From: Serpula lacrymans var. lacrymans S7.9
Lineage: Eukaryota > Basidiomycota > Agaricomycetes > Boletales > Serpulaceae
Assembly: GCF_000218685.1 (NCBI RefSeq)
Contig: NW_006763290.1
Coordinates: 4,800,908 to 4,864,907, forward strand
DNA: 64,000 bases
Direction of reading: 5' to 3'
Below, in pieces: positions 46,798 to 57,711 of the stretch. Under the pieces are notes generated by a model. It had not been told where the DNA came from, made no database searches, and saw nothing but the letters and a program-made list of their open reading frames with translations. The position numbers were made by a program, and so were the translations under genes. Each line of letters begins with the position of its first letter. The first letter of the stretch is position 1.

Positions 46798-48151
46798 ATG
46801 TCGGTGGCTACTAAAAACCCGTTTGCTCTTTTGGATGGTGAGTTTGACACCCATATCTCTAGTTTAGTCGTGTTTTCATTTAGCCACAAACTTTTATTGC
46901 TGTTATCGATATGTTCTCTCTTTCCTACGTTTAATCCGACATCGTGATCAGAGGACGATTCTCCACCAGCTGCCCCCGTTGCATCGAAGGATGCTCCTCA
47001 GCCAGCCCCTGATGCTGCTCGGGATACTCAAAAGAGCAGGGGTGGTCCTGCATCCCGTGGTGGCCGATACTACGCCAGAGGAGGAGGCTCAGGAAACCCT
47101 TCTGCCGGTAGAGAGAGGCAGGGCACTGCTGAAGAGCCCACTCTAGGTGGAGAGGATGCCAAGAGAAAACGTAAGCATGGTTGTGCTCATCTAAACACAT
47201 AAGGGATTGTTAATCTATGGTTCATTCGCGGTATTTTCTTTATTTACATTACTCCCATTGCTGTGGATTTCATACTTCATAATTGTGTGACAGCTAACGG
47301 CGAAGGTCGTGGTCGTGGTCGCGGCAGAGGTCGCGGTGCTCCCCGTGGAGGACGCCGACCACTTGATAGGCACAGTGCCACAGGCAAAACGTAAGTACAG
47401 TACCTTATTTTTATGAATATTTGATTGGATTTTTACCCTAACGTAGTGATTCCGAAAAGAAAGTTCACCAGTCTTGGGGCGGTGATGATGGCAACAGCGA
47501 GTTGAAGGTCGAAGAGGCTGCCACCAACGACGCAGCTGTCGAAGCTACTGGGCTTAATGATTGGGCTGGTGGTGCTACTGACGCTGTTGAAGATGCTTGG
47601 GGCGCCCCCCCTGCTGCGGAGGGAGCTGCTCCCGCACCTGCTGGTGCAGAACAGCCTGAGGGGCGCAGGAGGGAAAGAGAGCCGGAAGAGGAGGACAATA
47701 CTCTTACTCTAGACCAGTATCTCGCCCAGAAGAAGGAAAAAGACGCTTCTGCCGTGCCCAAGTTGGAGGTTCGGAAGGCTAACGAAGGTGCTGAGGATAC
47801 AATTTGGGATGGTGTTGCCCCTTTGAAGAAAGGCGAGGAAGAAAGTGTTTACTTCGCCGGCAAGGTACAATTATCTGTTGCAATTGTTGTGTCACAGCCT
47901 CAACATATCTTTATCTGTTGTAGACTAAATCTGCGCCCAAGACTCGGACTGAGAAGAGAGAAAAGGTATATCTCGAGATAGATGCCCGATTCGAGCGCCC
48001 TCGTGGCGGTCGTGGAGGTCGTGGCGGCGAGAGGGGCACAGACGGAGGGCGCGGCGGACGTGGTCGTGGCTCTGGCAGAGGTCGTGCCCCTGGCAATGCA
48101 GTTGCCCATGTCGACGTCGATGACGAGAAAGCCTTTCCCTCTTTGGCATAA
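46798..48151 (+). CDS. STM1: Stm1 / SERBP1-like ribosome-associated RNA-binding protein
   Basis: A ribosome preservation and mRNA-binding factor of the HABP4/PAI-RBP1 family. Five exons: 46798-46837, 46952-47170, 47294-47390, 47447-47864, 47924-48151; 1002 nt, 333 aa. The start MSVATKNPFALLDEDD is the Stm1 N-terminal signature. It is followed by RGG-rich segments, the conserved RRPLDRHSATGKTDSEKKVHQSWGG block (ribosome binding) and an acidic Ala-rich part. TLDQYLAQKK and TIWDGVAPLKKG come next, and a C-terminal RGG/GRG tail ends KAFPSLA. It is almost entirely low-complexity, as is normal for the family. Confidence 0.93.
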
Positions 48152-49000
48152 GTGAAATTTGGGCGTATAGTACCAAGCCAACCCCGAAAAAGCTATGGTT
48201 ATATCATTGATATCGATCGCTCTCTTTACCTCTGCCTATCTATCCAGTTCTTCCTGGTTCTGCTAGCGATCGCTTGATTTGTTATGGTTTCTCATGCGAG
48301 TTATACCTTTCTTTTCATCTCCATTTCTGATGTCATCATGATTTACTACCGTCAGCAATGCTCGAAAACATTTCATTCAATTTGATGACAGACGAGAAAT
48401 TACGAAAACAATGCAATTCAAGTAACTTGTTTGATATTTTGGCGTGCTTTCACAATACAAAGGCCTCGTCAGCAACTTGGTTCCGGGTTTTTTTTTACCC
48501 GAGTGTAATACTCGTCGTGAGCTAGGCAATATTGTGTCTTGCTAATAAAAGTGAGCCAATGAAGGTCGTTGTGAGTTTGCGCTGACAACCGGGTTGCGTT
48601 TGTTGGGTATGTATTGGTTGCCCAGCACCATATGCTATGCATATAGCTAGTGATGTGTGAGTGTCATGACACTTGGGCGGTGCACCTTGGCAAAATGGCA
48701 TTCGAGTTGACACAATATTGTCATTATCACAAACTCTTTCAAACTCCAATAGGCATTCTACATTAAATTCCCATTCTCATATGTAGTGCATTCTCTGTGT
48801 ATGTCTTTATGACTGTCAATCTGACAGTGATTCTGTGCATGCAATGCTAAGATCACTTTTGTGTCTATAGGTTATAAGCTATATTGATTACAACTGATTT
48901 TATTATGTGACCTTATCTGCTCACTTCATTCTTATTGCTATTCCTGGTATCATAGGTTAGTAGGGCTCAATTCATAATTAGAGACATGAAATGGCACAGA
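48152..49000. other. gene-free stretch before the Copia insertion
   Basis: 3' UTR of the Stm1-like gene, then AT-rich sequence with no supported gene. The Copia element is inserted at the right edge, inside the CCAAG target. Confidence 0.45.
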
Positions 49001-49005
49001 CCAAG

Positions 49006-49272
49006 TGACAAAACCGGATAAACCCGGTCTCTGCCAAAGCAGCCATTGTTCTCTATGGAGTATAGCCACCACTCCATGGAGTCACCATTGTACTCCTAGG
49101 AGTCATTATACTGTAGCGAGTAGCACCTCCAACTATAAGTAGTAGGGGGTTTAGTATAGAAATACCTCAGTTGTTTCTATAGCCTCTCGGGCAGCGGCTG
49201 AGGTATGTTACATTACATTTATTAGAGATCACCTTAAACTAACATCCATTGTAGCTTCACTTAGTTTTATTA
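49006..49272 (+). repeat. 5' LTR of the Copia element (267 bp)
   Basis: Shorter than its partner by 75 bp. It lacks a 54-bp stretch near the end, bounded by acttag copies, and a 21-bp stretch near a ctcctaggag palindrome. A TATA-like ctataagtag lies near 49133. Confidence 0.88.
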
Positions 49273-49290
49273 GGTTATGAGCCCTGGTGT
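49273..49290 (+). promoter_or_regulatory. likely primer-binding site of the Copia element
   Basis: ggttatgagccctggtg directly follows the 5' LTR, the expected place. I did not match it to a specific tRNA. Confidence 0.5.
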
Positions 49291-49341
49291 GCAAAAGCTA
49301 CGCAGGAAATAATTCTTATTTGAAACGGCAACCTCGGAACC

Positions 49342-52300
49342 ATGACCACAGCACGCGATACATCCGCATGTCCAGTTCTCACTGGACCCAATAATTTTCA
49401 GATATGGAAACTCCGGATCATCTCAAAGCTACGTCGGGAAAAAGTTCTCCGGGTTGTTACTGGAGAGGAGCTTAAGCCCTCACCAGGAAAACCTACCTCC
49501 TCGGAGGATCCTGAGATCACCTGGATACTTAAGGATGAGAAGGCACATGGAATCATCCAGGACCACATCTCTGATGCCCTCCTAATGAGGACTGGAGACC
49601 TCACCAGCTCCAAGGAGTTATTTGATAAACTTGTCTCACTTCATCAAACGTCCAACATTGCCTCGGCCTTCTATTCATTCCAGCAACTCACCAAATTGTC
49701 CTGGGATGGGACATCACCTATCCAGGACCACATTGCAAAAATCCGGACAATTGATTCACACCTCTCCGGAATGAAACTAGGAGTTGATACCAAACTCATG
49801 GCCTTCGCTCTTCTCCAATCTCTCCCATGCACTCCTGAATGGCAAATATTTCAGTCATCAGTAATCAACACAATTGAAGAAAATAAAATTACCTTTGATG
49901 CAGTTGAGATCCGGATCACTGCAGAAGTTGCACGACAGTCAGGGAAGGCCCCTGGAGGTTCCGAAACAGCACTCAAATCCGAGGAGAAGTGGTGTGACTT
50001 CCACAAAGCCAAAACACACAACACCTCGGAGTGTCAAACACTTCAGTCAGCTGGAAAAGGTCAAAGGAAGAAGGAAAAGGCAAATACAGCGGAGCAATCA
50101 TCTGGATCTGACTCCGAGGAGGAACAGAGTCATATTGCATTGGAACATGTACATATTTCCAAGCCCCTTACTAAACACATTCAAGCTTACCTTGTGTCGG
50201 AACCCGATAAGACCAAAACAACAATTATTATTGACTCCGGAGCAACATCCCACATGGTCCCTCACCGCTCCTGGTTTGAGCCAGGAACATACCATGTTCT
50301 GCATCCTCCGAGGACAATCAGTTTTGGGGATGAATCCTCTGTAAATGCCATTGGCATTGGAACAGTAATCCTACAAGCAACTGTTGGCAAAAAGGACTAC
50401 AATATTGCACTGTCAAATGTCTTACTTGTGCCAAATTTCACGTTAGCACTCGTCTCTGTCCACAAATTGTCCAAAATGGGGTTATCAACACTTTTTCCAG
50501 CAGGGTCAAATGCTTGTGAAGTTCGGAAAAAGGAGGAACTTATCCTCACTGCGTTACACAAGCGAGGACTTTATCACATCCAAGCAAAACCCAAAATCAA
50601 CCCGGAGTCAGCTTTTGCAGCAGTAGATGTAAATATATTGCACAGGAGAATGGGACACATTGGAATGGACCGCTTGCCACGAATGGTTACAAAAAGACAG
50701 CTCCAGGACATAGACACCCTTACCGGGACCCCAGAGTTTTGTGAACCTTGTGCTTTAGGAAAGATAAAGAAATTACCTTTCAAGTCCACTGGAGGAAACC
50801 GAGCCAAGCGCCCCATACAAATTGTGCACACAGATGTTGGAGGACCAATCAAACCAACTTCCAGGGAGGGTTTTTGGTACTGGATTATCATTGTAGATGA
50901 TTTCTCTAAATTTCCATGGATATATTTCCTAAAACATAAAAGTGAAGCACTGGAATGATACAAGCAATGGAAAGAAGATGTCCAAACATTCTTCCGGACT
51001 CATTTGGGAGAAGAAAACTTCACTCCACTAAACACAGAATTCCTCCGGAGCAATGGGGGAGGAGAATATACTGGCAATGCATTCAAAAATCAACTCCGAG
51101 GAGATGGTGTCATCCAAGAAACTACAGCTGCAGATACTCCAGAACAAAATGGCATTGCAGAACGCATGAATCAGACATTGGCTACATTAGCAACCACTAT
51201 GCTCCATGATTCCAAGCTCCCAAAGTCATTTTGGGTAGATGCCATGCAAACAGCTGCATATATCACAGCACGCAGCCTAGCATCAGGACTCCATGGAAAG
51301 ACCCCATATGAAATACTGTTTAAAAGGAGAGTTGATCCAACTTTGTTTTGCCCTTTCGGATGCCAAGCATATGCCTTGATTCCGAAAGACAAAAGGCAAG
51401 GGAAATTTTACTCCAAGGGGCGCAAAGCCATAATGATTGGCTACACACATGGAAAGCAAGCCTACAAACTCCTAGACACTGAAAAACGGACTGTGTTTTC
51501 CAGTCGGCATGTCATATTCAATGAATCCGGAAAGGTACAAAAGGATGACACTGCTCCCTGGAACACAGACACTAGCACAGATCAGTGGGAGGGACTCATT
51601 CCAGAGAATGCTCACTATCCAGACCAAAAAACATTGGAGGAGGATGATCCTGACCCTCAGATCCGAGATCCAAATGAATTGCAAATGGAACCACATCTCC
51701 AAGGAGATGTTCCACAAGCAATGGAACCATATCAGCATGAAGATGTTCCGAGAGCAGTGGGGCAATACCTCTGTGGAGACGTTCCGAGAGCAGTGGGAGC
51801 ACCTGATCAGCTAAGACACCCTCCACAACAGTCTCTACAACCAAGACCTGAACACTGGCCATCTTCAGAACGGAAAGCCAAAGTAGAGTTACAGTCAGTG
51901 GGAGGACAGCCCCTCAACATACAGCCAGCTGATGTGGAAAAAGTCCGAATACAGCTAGACAGCCTGTCCATTGGATCAGCTTCTGGAAGGCATACAACAC
52001 CTCCAAGGAGTCATCCAACACCTCCGAGGAGTGATTCAACACCTTTAGGAGTGAGTGGGGCAACAAATACACAAATGTGTCTACTCCCTGGAGTACCTGC
52101 ACAAGTTCCTAAAAGAGCAGTCATGCCTGCTGAAGTCCTAGGAGTACGCAGAAGCAGTCGCCAGACCCGTCCTGCAGACAAAAACCGAGATTATCAAAGG
52201 ACTCTAGATGAGGAACAGTCTTGAAAAGAGCAGCATGACAACTCCATGGAGAAACCTAACACTCCTAAGGTTCATGAAGAAACATCTGATACAGAGGAGA

Positions 52301-53855
52301 CATTCTTTGCTGGAATAGCAAGTACCGGTCCATCTAACACAGACCTTCCAAGGACACTAAAGGAAGCCTTATCACGTCCGGATGGAGAATTACGGAAGTC
52401 TGCCTTGGAGGAGGAACTCCTAAGTCTCAATACTAATGCAGTATATGACACTGTTCCACTTCCGAAGGGAGTAAAACCCATCACATCAAAACCTGTGTTC
52501 CGGATCAAGTTTGATCAAAACGGAAACATTGAGAGATACAAACTCCGCATTGTTGCACGAGGTTTTACTCAAAGGGAGGGGATTGATCACCAGGAGGTTT
52601 TTGCTCCGGTTGCAAACTTAGAGTCAATCCGAATTATTCTAGCCCTGGCAGCAAAGTACGACCTAGAACTTGATCAAATGGACGTATCCACAGCTTATCT
52701 CAATGGAGAACTTGAAGAAGAACTGTACATGCTTCCTCCAGGGGGTGTTCCTATCCAACCTGGATACTGCTGGAGATTGAAGAAAATCCATCTACGGGTT
52801 AAAACAAGCTGGTCGTACATGGAACAAAACTTTTGATCGCAAGCTCCAGGAGCTCGGTTTTACAAGACTAAATGCAGAAACATGTCTCTATGTATTCCGG
52901 GACAACAAACAAAGATGCTTTGTTGTTGTCTATGTAGATGACCTCCTCCTAGAAGCTTCATCCCAAAAATTCATGGATATCACAAAAGCCAAACTTGAAT
53001 CCATATTCAAAATGCGGGACCTTGGAGAAGCAAAATACATCCTTGGAATAGAAATCCAACGTGATCATTCAAACAAAACAATATCCCTATTGCAACGCCA
53101 ATACATTGACACAGTCCTGGAGCGTACTGGAATGAAGAACTGCAAACCAGTATGGACACCAATGGCCCATGGATCAAAACTCCTTGCAAATGCTCCAGGG
53201 GAAGATATTGTGCAACACGAGATGCATATTGAAGGGCGTCAAGTGTCATACCTCTCAATTGTAGGCTCCCTCATGTATGCCATGCTTGGAACCCGCCCAG
53301 ACATTGCCTACGTTGTTGGAATACTAAGCAGGCATAGCTCAGCTCCAAGGAGCCATCACTGGGAAGCTGCAAAATGTGTCCTCCGATATCTGAAAGCAAC
53401 CAGGGACATGGAACTACGATATGATGGCACAGATGTCTCCATGGACATGGATTTCTATGGATATTCAGATGCAGATTGGTCTGGAGACCCAGACACGTCT
53501 CGATCAACATCAGGGTTTATCTTTATCACCATCCAAGGAGCAATCTCCTGGACAAGCAAAAGACAAAGCATGGTCGCTTTATCCTCCACGGAGTCAGAGT
53601 ACATTGGATTGAGCAATGCTGGACAACACCTTGCATGGCTTCGGACATTTTTTGAAGAAATTGGACATGCTCAAAATGGACCTACAACATTGCACTGTGA
53701 CAATCAAGTAGCTATCATTCTTACACGAGATCCACAATTCCGTGCTCGCACAAAACACATTCAACGGAAATAAACATTCTCACTAAACCCCTCACTCATG
53801 AAAAACACTGGAAATTCTCTAAAGCTATGGGACTACGGTTGCACTCGAGTGGGAG
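49342..53855 (+). pseudogene. Copia gag-pol polyprotein, inactivated
   Basis: Starts MTTARDTSACPVLTGPNNF. Blocks in order: gag; a CX2HX4HX4C knuckle (CDFHKAKTHNTSEC, about 49990); protease IDSGATSHMV (about 50230); integrase zinc segment and core with HTDVGGP, FLRSNGGGEY and TPEQNGIAER; reverse transcriptase with DVSTAYLNGELEE and YVDDLL; RNase H with YSDADWSGDPDTSRSTSG. Breaks: in-frame TGA at 50956-50958 inside the integrase; in-frame TGA at 52222-52224 in the linker; one extra A near 52786 shifting frame just before the IYGLKQAGRTW motif; and a deletion plus shift near 53770 that removes part of the RNase H C-terminus. A tandem repeat of about 42 bp (DVPRAVG-like) lies at 51700-51800. Confidence 0.9.
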
Positions 53856-54197
53856 TGACAAAACCGGATAAACCCAGTCTCTGCCAAAGCAGCCATTGTT
53901 CTCCATGGAGCATAGCCACCACTCCATGGAGTAACCATTGTTCTCCTAGGAGCACAATTGTACTCCTAGGAGTCATTATACTGTAGCGAGTAGCACCTCC
54001 GACTATAAGTAGTAGGGGGTTTAGTATAGAAATACCTTAGTTGTTTCTATAGCCTCTTGGGCAGCGGCTGAGGTATGTTACATTACATTTATTAGAGATC
54101 ACTTTAAACTAACATCTATTGTAGTTTCACTTAGGTAAATAATAAAGTCATTTTTATAGCCTCTCGGGCAGCGGCTGAGTTTTACTTAGTTTTATTA
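53856..54197 (+). repeat. 3' LTR of the Copia element (342 bp)
   Basis: Preceded by a purine-rich agtgggag tract. It contains the tctatagcctctcgggcagcggctgag unit twice; the 5' LTR has it once. Confidence 0.9.
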
Positions 54198-54438
54198 CCA
54201 AGTTCTGATTTAGTCATACACACTTACTCAACCGACCTACATCAATCATGCTATAGACTATTTGTTGTGCTCAACAGTACACCTGGTATGTGTCAGGTGA
54301 CAAAACCGGATAAACCCAGTCTATGCTAAAGTGGCCATTGTTCTCCTAGGAGTCTTCTTACCTTAGCGAGTAGCACCTCCAACTATAAGTAGTAGGGGGT
54401 TTAGTATAGAAATACTCCAGTTGTTTCTATAACCTCTT

Positions 54439-55136
54439 TGTAAGGACCATTTTATTATTTCCTTATCTTCACTATGTCTTGGTTCTCGAACGCTTTTCCC
54501 ATTACGCCTCTGGCTCTAGGGCTAGAGGTATCGTTTGCCGTTCTACTTCTCATAGCCCTCACAGGCTTTCTTAACCATTGTTACCATTTTATATCACAGA
54601 TCAGAGACTGGGCATCGCTCCCAGTCAGCCAGCACACTGGGTAGGGACTGGTAGTAGGCATCTCGCCAACCAGCTCCAAGCCCCAGTAAAGCCTGGTAAT
54701 ACTAATAACGCCTTATCTAGAATCGTACCTCATCCTGAGGATACGGTTCCTGACCACGCGTGACAATCTTCTATTATTAGTACAAGTCTCTCACCTGCTG
54801 ATTAATCAAGCCAGAAGTCGTACGATAGTTACTCTCCCTTTTTCTTATTGGTTGATTAATTCCTCAGACCACTTTTCGTATATTCTCCTTTCGGTCTGAG
54901 GAACGGACAGTTCCCTATATAAAGACGTACCTATTCATGTATAGCTCCTTAGCTTTCTATTACTGAATTTACCCGCTTTACTCCTCAACGAGAACCTTTG
55001 AAGCTTACCTCTCAAAAGTCCTCTACTCGCTATATTTGATAGCGTCTGTCGACCTCAAAGCTCATTGAACCCTTACTCCCTGCAAGTGCAGAAGGAGATA
55101 GGTTTAGTTCTTGTTATAGTTTATCGTTGCCTCACA
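54439..55136 (+). mobile_element. solo LTR of the Gypsy chromovirus (698 bp)
   Basis: Starts TGTAAGGACC, ends TTGCCTCACA, with a perfect CTCTT duplication (54434-54438 and 55137-55141). It is nearly identical to the 3' LTR at 57712-58408 in reverse orientation. The TATA box ctatataaagacg lies near 54917. Confidence 0.93.
54474..54644 (+). CDS. U3 microprotein ORF in the Gypsy solo LTR (56 aa)
   Basis: ATG is 35 nt from the LTR start. The protein begins MSWFSNAFPITPLALGLE, followed by a hydrophobic run FAVLLLIALTGFL (possible membrane span) and a polar tail ending SQHTG. The other LTR of the same family, at 58203-58373, encodes the same 56 aa with five conservative or single changes and no indel. 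A diverged family (57112-57291) keeps the core. No known family recognised; expression unknown. Confidence 0.55.
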   Translation: MSWFSNAFPITPLALGLEVSFAVLLLIALTGFLNHCYHFISQIRDWASLPVSQHTG

Positions 55137-55444
55137 CTCTTGGGCAGCAGCTAAGGTATGTTATATTACATTTATTAGAGATCACCTTAGACTGACATCT
55201 ATTGTAGTTTCTCCCAGGTAAATAATATCAGTTGTTTCTATAAGATCTTGGGCAGCAGCTAAGTTTCTCTTAGATTTATTAATACTGTACATCAGGTATC
55301 TACTCCTTTTATAGTGAATAATGAAGGTCAGACTGAAAGAAGAAAGGAATAAAGAAGTGGCCTGATGGCCTGACCAGATAACCAACTAATAAGAAAAAGA
55401 GGAAGAAGTGATACTTTCTATTGCAATTACTTGACAAATTATGA

Positions 55445-55895
55445 CATTTGTTTATAGTGTGAGAAAATATGCATTGGCCAGGGCTTGAACTTGGGACTCC
55501 AGCTTTCATGGTCTGGTGCTTTACCAACTAAGCTACCAAGGTGTACTTGGAAAGCATACTGATTGGTTGCATGCCCAGAAGGTCCAGAATCACTGTACAT
55601 GGGTGCGGATCCCATTGTGTTGTGATATTACTAATCATTGATGCACTATAAAATGTCTGTCAAATAAAAGACTGTAAGGTATTCATTAGTGATTAATACA
55701 AATCCGTAGTGAATGTTATGCATACCTCAGTCTATTATTGTAAAGACTGAGGTGTTGAGAAAAATATGTCCGACTTTTTGTAACAGTATTTCAAAGTCCA
55801 ATGCTTATGTAATGTTTAGAAAAGAGGAAAGTGTAAGTGTAAATGAAGGTAATGGAAGATGTGTGAAGGAAACAACGTAAAGTATTAGTAGCTCA
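55445..55895 (-). repeat. insertion in the family-C LTR, related to 35070-35180
   Basis: Compared with the LTR at 57077-57703 this stretch is extra. Its minus strand shares acattacataagcattggac, tctcaacacctcagt and agactgaggtatgca with the plus strand at about 35070-35180, so it is a dispersed repeat. It includes the tRNA-like segment listed next. Borders are approximate. Confidence 0.5.
55475..55544 (-). repeat. tRNA-like sequence (SINE head or tRNA pseudogene)
   Basis: The minus strand has an A-box TAGCTTAGTTGG and a B-box-like AGTTCAAGCCC at tRNA spacing, about 70 nt overall, and partly pairing ends (ACCTTGG / CCAATGC). The anticodon arm has only a 4-bp stem (CCAG/CTGG) around a 10-nt loop, so it is not a normal tRNA. 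Confidence 0.5.
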
Positions 55896-56281
55896 ATGTA
55901 TAGTGTAGATGTAAATTCTTACTATGGCAACAATCATGTGGGAAAAGTCCTTAGTAAGGGATGTGTGATTGGCTAGATTAGTAACCCCATGAGAAGGTGC
56001 TGAGTCACAGTCTGTACCACTGATTAATTTCTCACTGAAGTATTCCTGTGCACAGCTTTTGATCAGAGCTATGTCATTGGGATATTTTTTTGTGAATGAG
56101 AGAAGAGCCTCCTATGTTGTAAGCACCACAAAACACAACTATGAAAGGAAAATAAAAGGGAAAAGGAAATGAGCAAAAGAGTTGCAGGGGTCACTTCTAG
56201 TCCGATAACTAGGAGTAGTTGGAAAGGATTGAGAGAGCCAAGACATAGCAGGAATGCAATTAGAAAAATTGATTCCTCACA

Positions 56282-57076
56282 GTGTGGAGATTTCATGGCT
56301 AATTTTTGATGTAAAAATATATAGCAGGTACCAGGGCTACTTTTATAACTACTGGTGTTTCACTTCTCCTGGTCAAAATTTTTGAAGTTCATCAGTTATT
56401 TCCCTATTGCTGTTGAACCTGAGTCAAAAATCCTGGATGACTGGATTATGTGCAATTGTACTGTGAAATTTTTGATTTACTACAAGATTTTATCTACTGT
56501 TTTTCTCAATGATTAATTTCAATACAGTAATCTGTCTCTTTAATTTAAATTGCACTCTCACATATCTCTTATTTGTATGAAAAACCTTGACAATGCTTAA
56601 TATTAATATTTCCTCTCTGATTGGAAAGACATTATATTTTTCTCCTCACACTTCTCAGTGCCTACAAAAATAATTTGTCCTGGGCGCTATCATGCACAAA
56701 AGTTGATTGGTAGCATGGACAGGTGTCAAAAATGAAGTGAATATTCAAAAAGACTTGCCTTTGCGCCACACAGGCACAGTGCCACGTGGAATAGTAACTA
56801 ATATTGCCTTTTTCAAACTTGTGGCTGATCAGCACCACCTCTATTAGGCAATCCAGTCGCGCTCACCTTTGCTTTCCATTAGGTACTTTCGGCATTTCAG
56901 CATTTCGGCAAATTTTTGCGTCGCCACTGGCTACACATTGCGCCCTCACTTTCATTGTCCTCCCTTACTTTTTTTCTTTACTCAGCCCCACCATGGGACT
57001 CTTACTCTCTTTTTTATTCTCACCTGACGGTCGCTTCTGGATCCCCATTCTAGTTTACTTCCTTGTCACCTCCACC
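56282..57076. other. gene-free stretch between LTRs
   Basis: AT-rich. A short plus-strand frame at 56804-57124 is not supported as a gene. Nothing else seen. Confidence 0.4.
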
Positions 57077-57703
57077 TGTGAGGAATCAATTTTTCTTATC
57101 GCATTCCTGTCATGTCGTGGTTAGCAGACTCGATCCCCGTCACTCCTCTTGCCCTTGGACTAGAGATTACAGCAGGTGTCTTATTACTTTTATCCTTTTT
57201 CTTCTTATTCTCTATTCACACTTACGTCCTATCGTACCTACAACAAGGTAGACTTGTTGTCGACCCTCGAGAAGATATCCAGATGACATAGCCACAATCC
57301 AGTGCTATGTCTGGGAATACTTTGGAGGAATATTGATAAGCGAAGAAGGTTGTGAGTCAGCGCCTTCTCATGGGCTTACTGATACAGCCAATCGCACATC
57401 CCTTACCAATACGTTTTCTCATACAATTAGTAAAAACGATAGATCGGACCACCTTCTCCTTTTTTCTTATTGGTTAGCTAGCTGGTCAGACCACTTTCTC
57501 AGTTCTTCCCTTTCTCGGTCTGACCATCGCCGTTCACTATATAAAGAAGTACATACTCGATGTATTGTTCTCTAGTTCAATATTAGTTTGGATTTGCGCT
57601 CATACCGATACTCTTCATTCTCATACCCTGATTCACCGCCTTCCAGCAAGGACTTGACCAGGCATTGTGCTTTGTTATATAGCTTCGTATTTGTTGCCTG
57701 ACA
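57077..57703 (+). mobile_element. solo Gypsy-type LTR, family C (627 bp)
   Basis: Starts TGTGAGGAATC, ends TTGCCTGACA, with a perfect CCACC duplication (57072-57076 and 57704-57708). Its organisation parallels the chromovirus LTR: the U3 ORF, the cttattggtta block, a ctatataaagaag TATA box near 57537 and a similar 3' end. Overall it is clearly diverged. Confidence 0.9.
57112..57291 (+). CDS. U3 microprotein ORF in the family-C LTR (59 aa)
   Basis: Begins MSWLADSIPVTPLALGLE, then a hydrophobic run (VLLLLSFFFLFSI) and a tail ending REDIQMT. The ATG is 35 nt from the LTR start, exactly as in the other family. In the core PVTPLALGLE (ten codons) compared with the chromovirus copy at 54474, four codons are identical, five differ only at a synonymous third base, and one is Ile/Val. 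Confidence 0.55.
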   Translation: MSWLADSIPVTPLALGLEITAGVLLLLSFFFLFSIHTYVLSYLQQGRLVVDPREDIQMT

Positions 57704-57711
57704 CCACCCCC

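Larger units (their letters stand above)
49006..54197 (+). mobile_element. Ty1/Copia retrotransposon, complete but inactivated
   Basis: 5192 bp between perfect CCAAG target duplications (49001-49005 and 54198-54202). The two LTRs start TGACAAAACCGGATAAACCC and end ..TTTTATTA. Internal order is gag, protease, integrase, reverse transcriptase, RNase H, which is the Copia order. The coding region is broken by two stops, a frameshift and a deletion (see the coding entry). The intact target duplication shows this is a real insertion, not a rearranged copy. Confidence 0.93.
54298..55291 (+). mobile_element. Copia LTR nested in the family-C LTR
   Basis: Starts TGACAAAACCGGATAAACCC, is split at 54434-54438/55137-55141 by a Gypsy solo LTR, and resumes tcttgggcagcagctaagg. 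TCAGG flanks it on both sides (54293-54297 and 55292-55296) if the right end is placed 10 bp beyond the usual TTATTA end. That 10-bp excess is unexplained. Confidence 0.7.
54291..56281 (-). mobile_element. solo Gypsy-type LTR (family C), disrupted by nested insertions
   Basis: Read on the minus strand it begins TGTGAGGAATCAATTTTTCT at 56281 and is related to the LTR at 57077-57703 through the U3 ORF region, the AGCACCTTCTCATGGG block and the TATA region. It ends ..GATACCTGACA, with the last 7 bp at 54291-54297. The flanks are GTATG and GTGTG, a target duplication with one change. A Copia LTR sits 7 bp from the end, and another insertion lies at about 55445-55895. Confidence 0.65.

Noticed and set aside
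50956..52224. Two in-frame TGA codons in the Copia polyprotein as possible recoding
   Set aside because: The same ORF also has a one-base insertion before a conserved RT motif and a deletion at its end, so ordinary decay explains the stops.
54578..54763. Second ORF overlapping the U3 microprotein in another frame
   Set aside because: Present in two near-identical LTR copies only; the diverged LTR family does not keep it, so there is no evidence of selection.
55475..55544. Functional tRNA gene
   Set aside because: The anticodon stem is only 4 bp around a 10-nt loop and the acceptor stem has mismatches.
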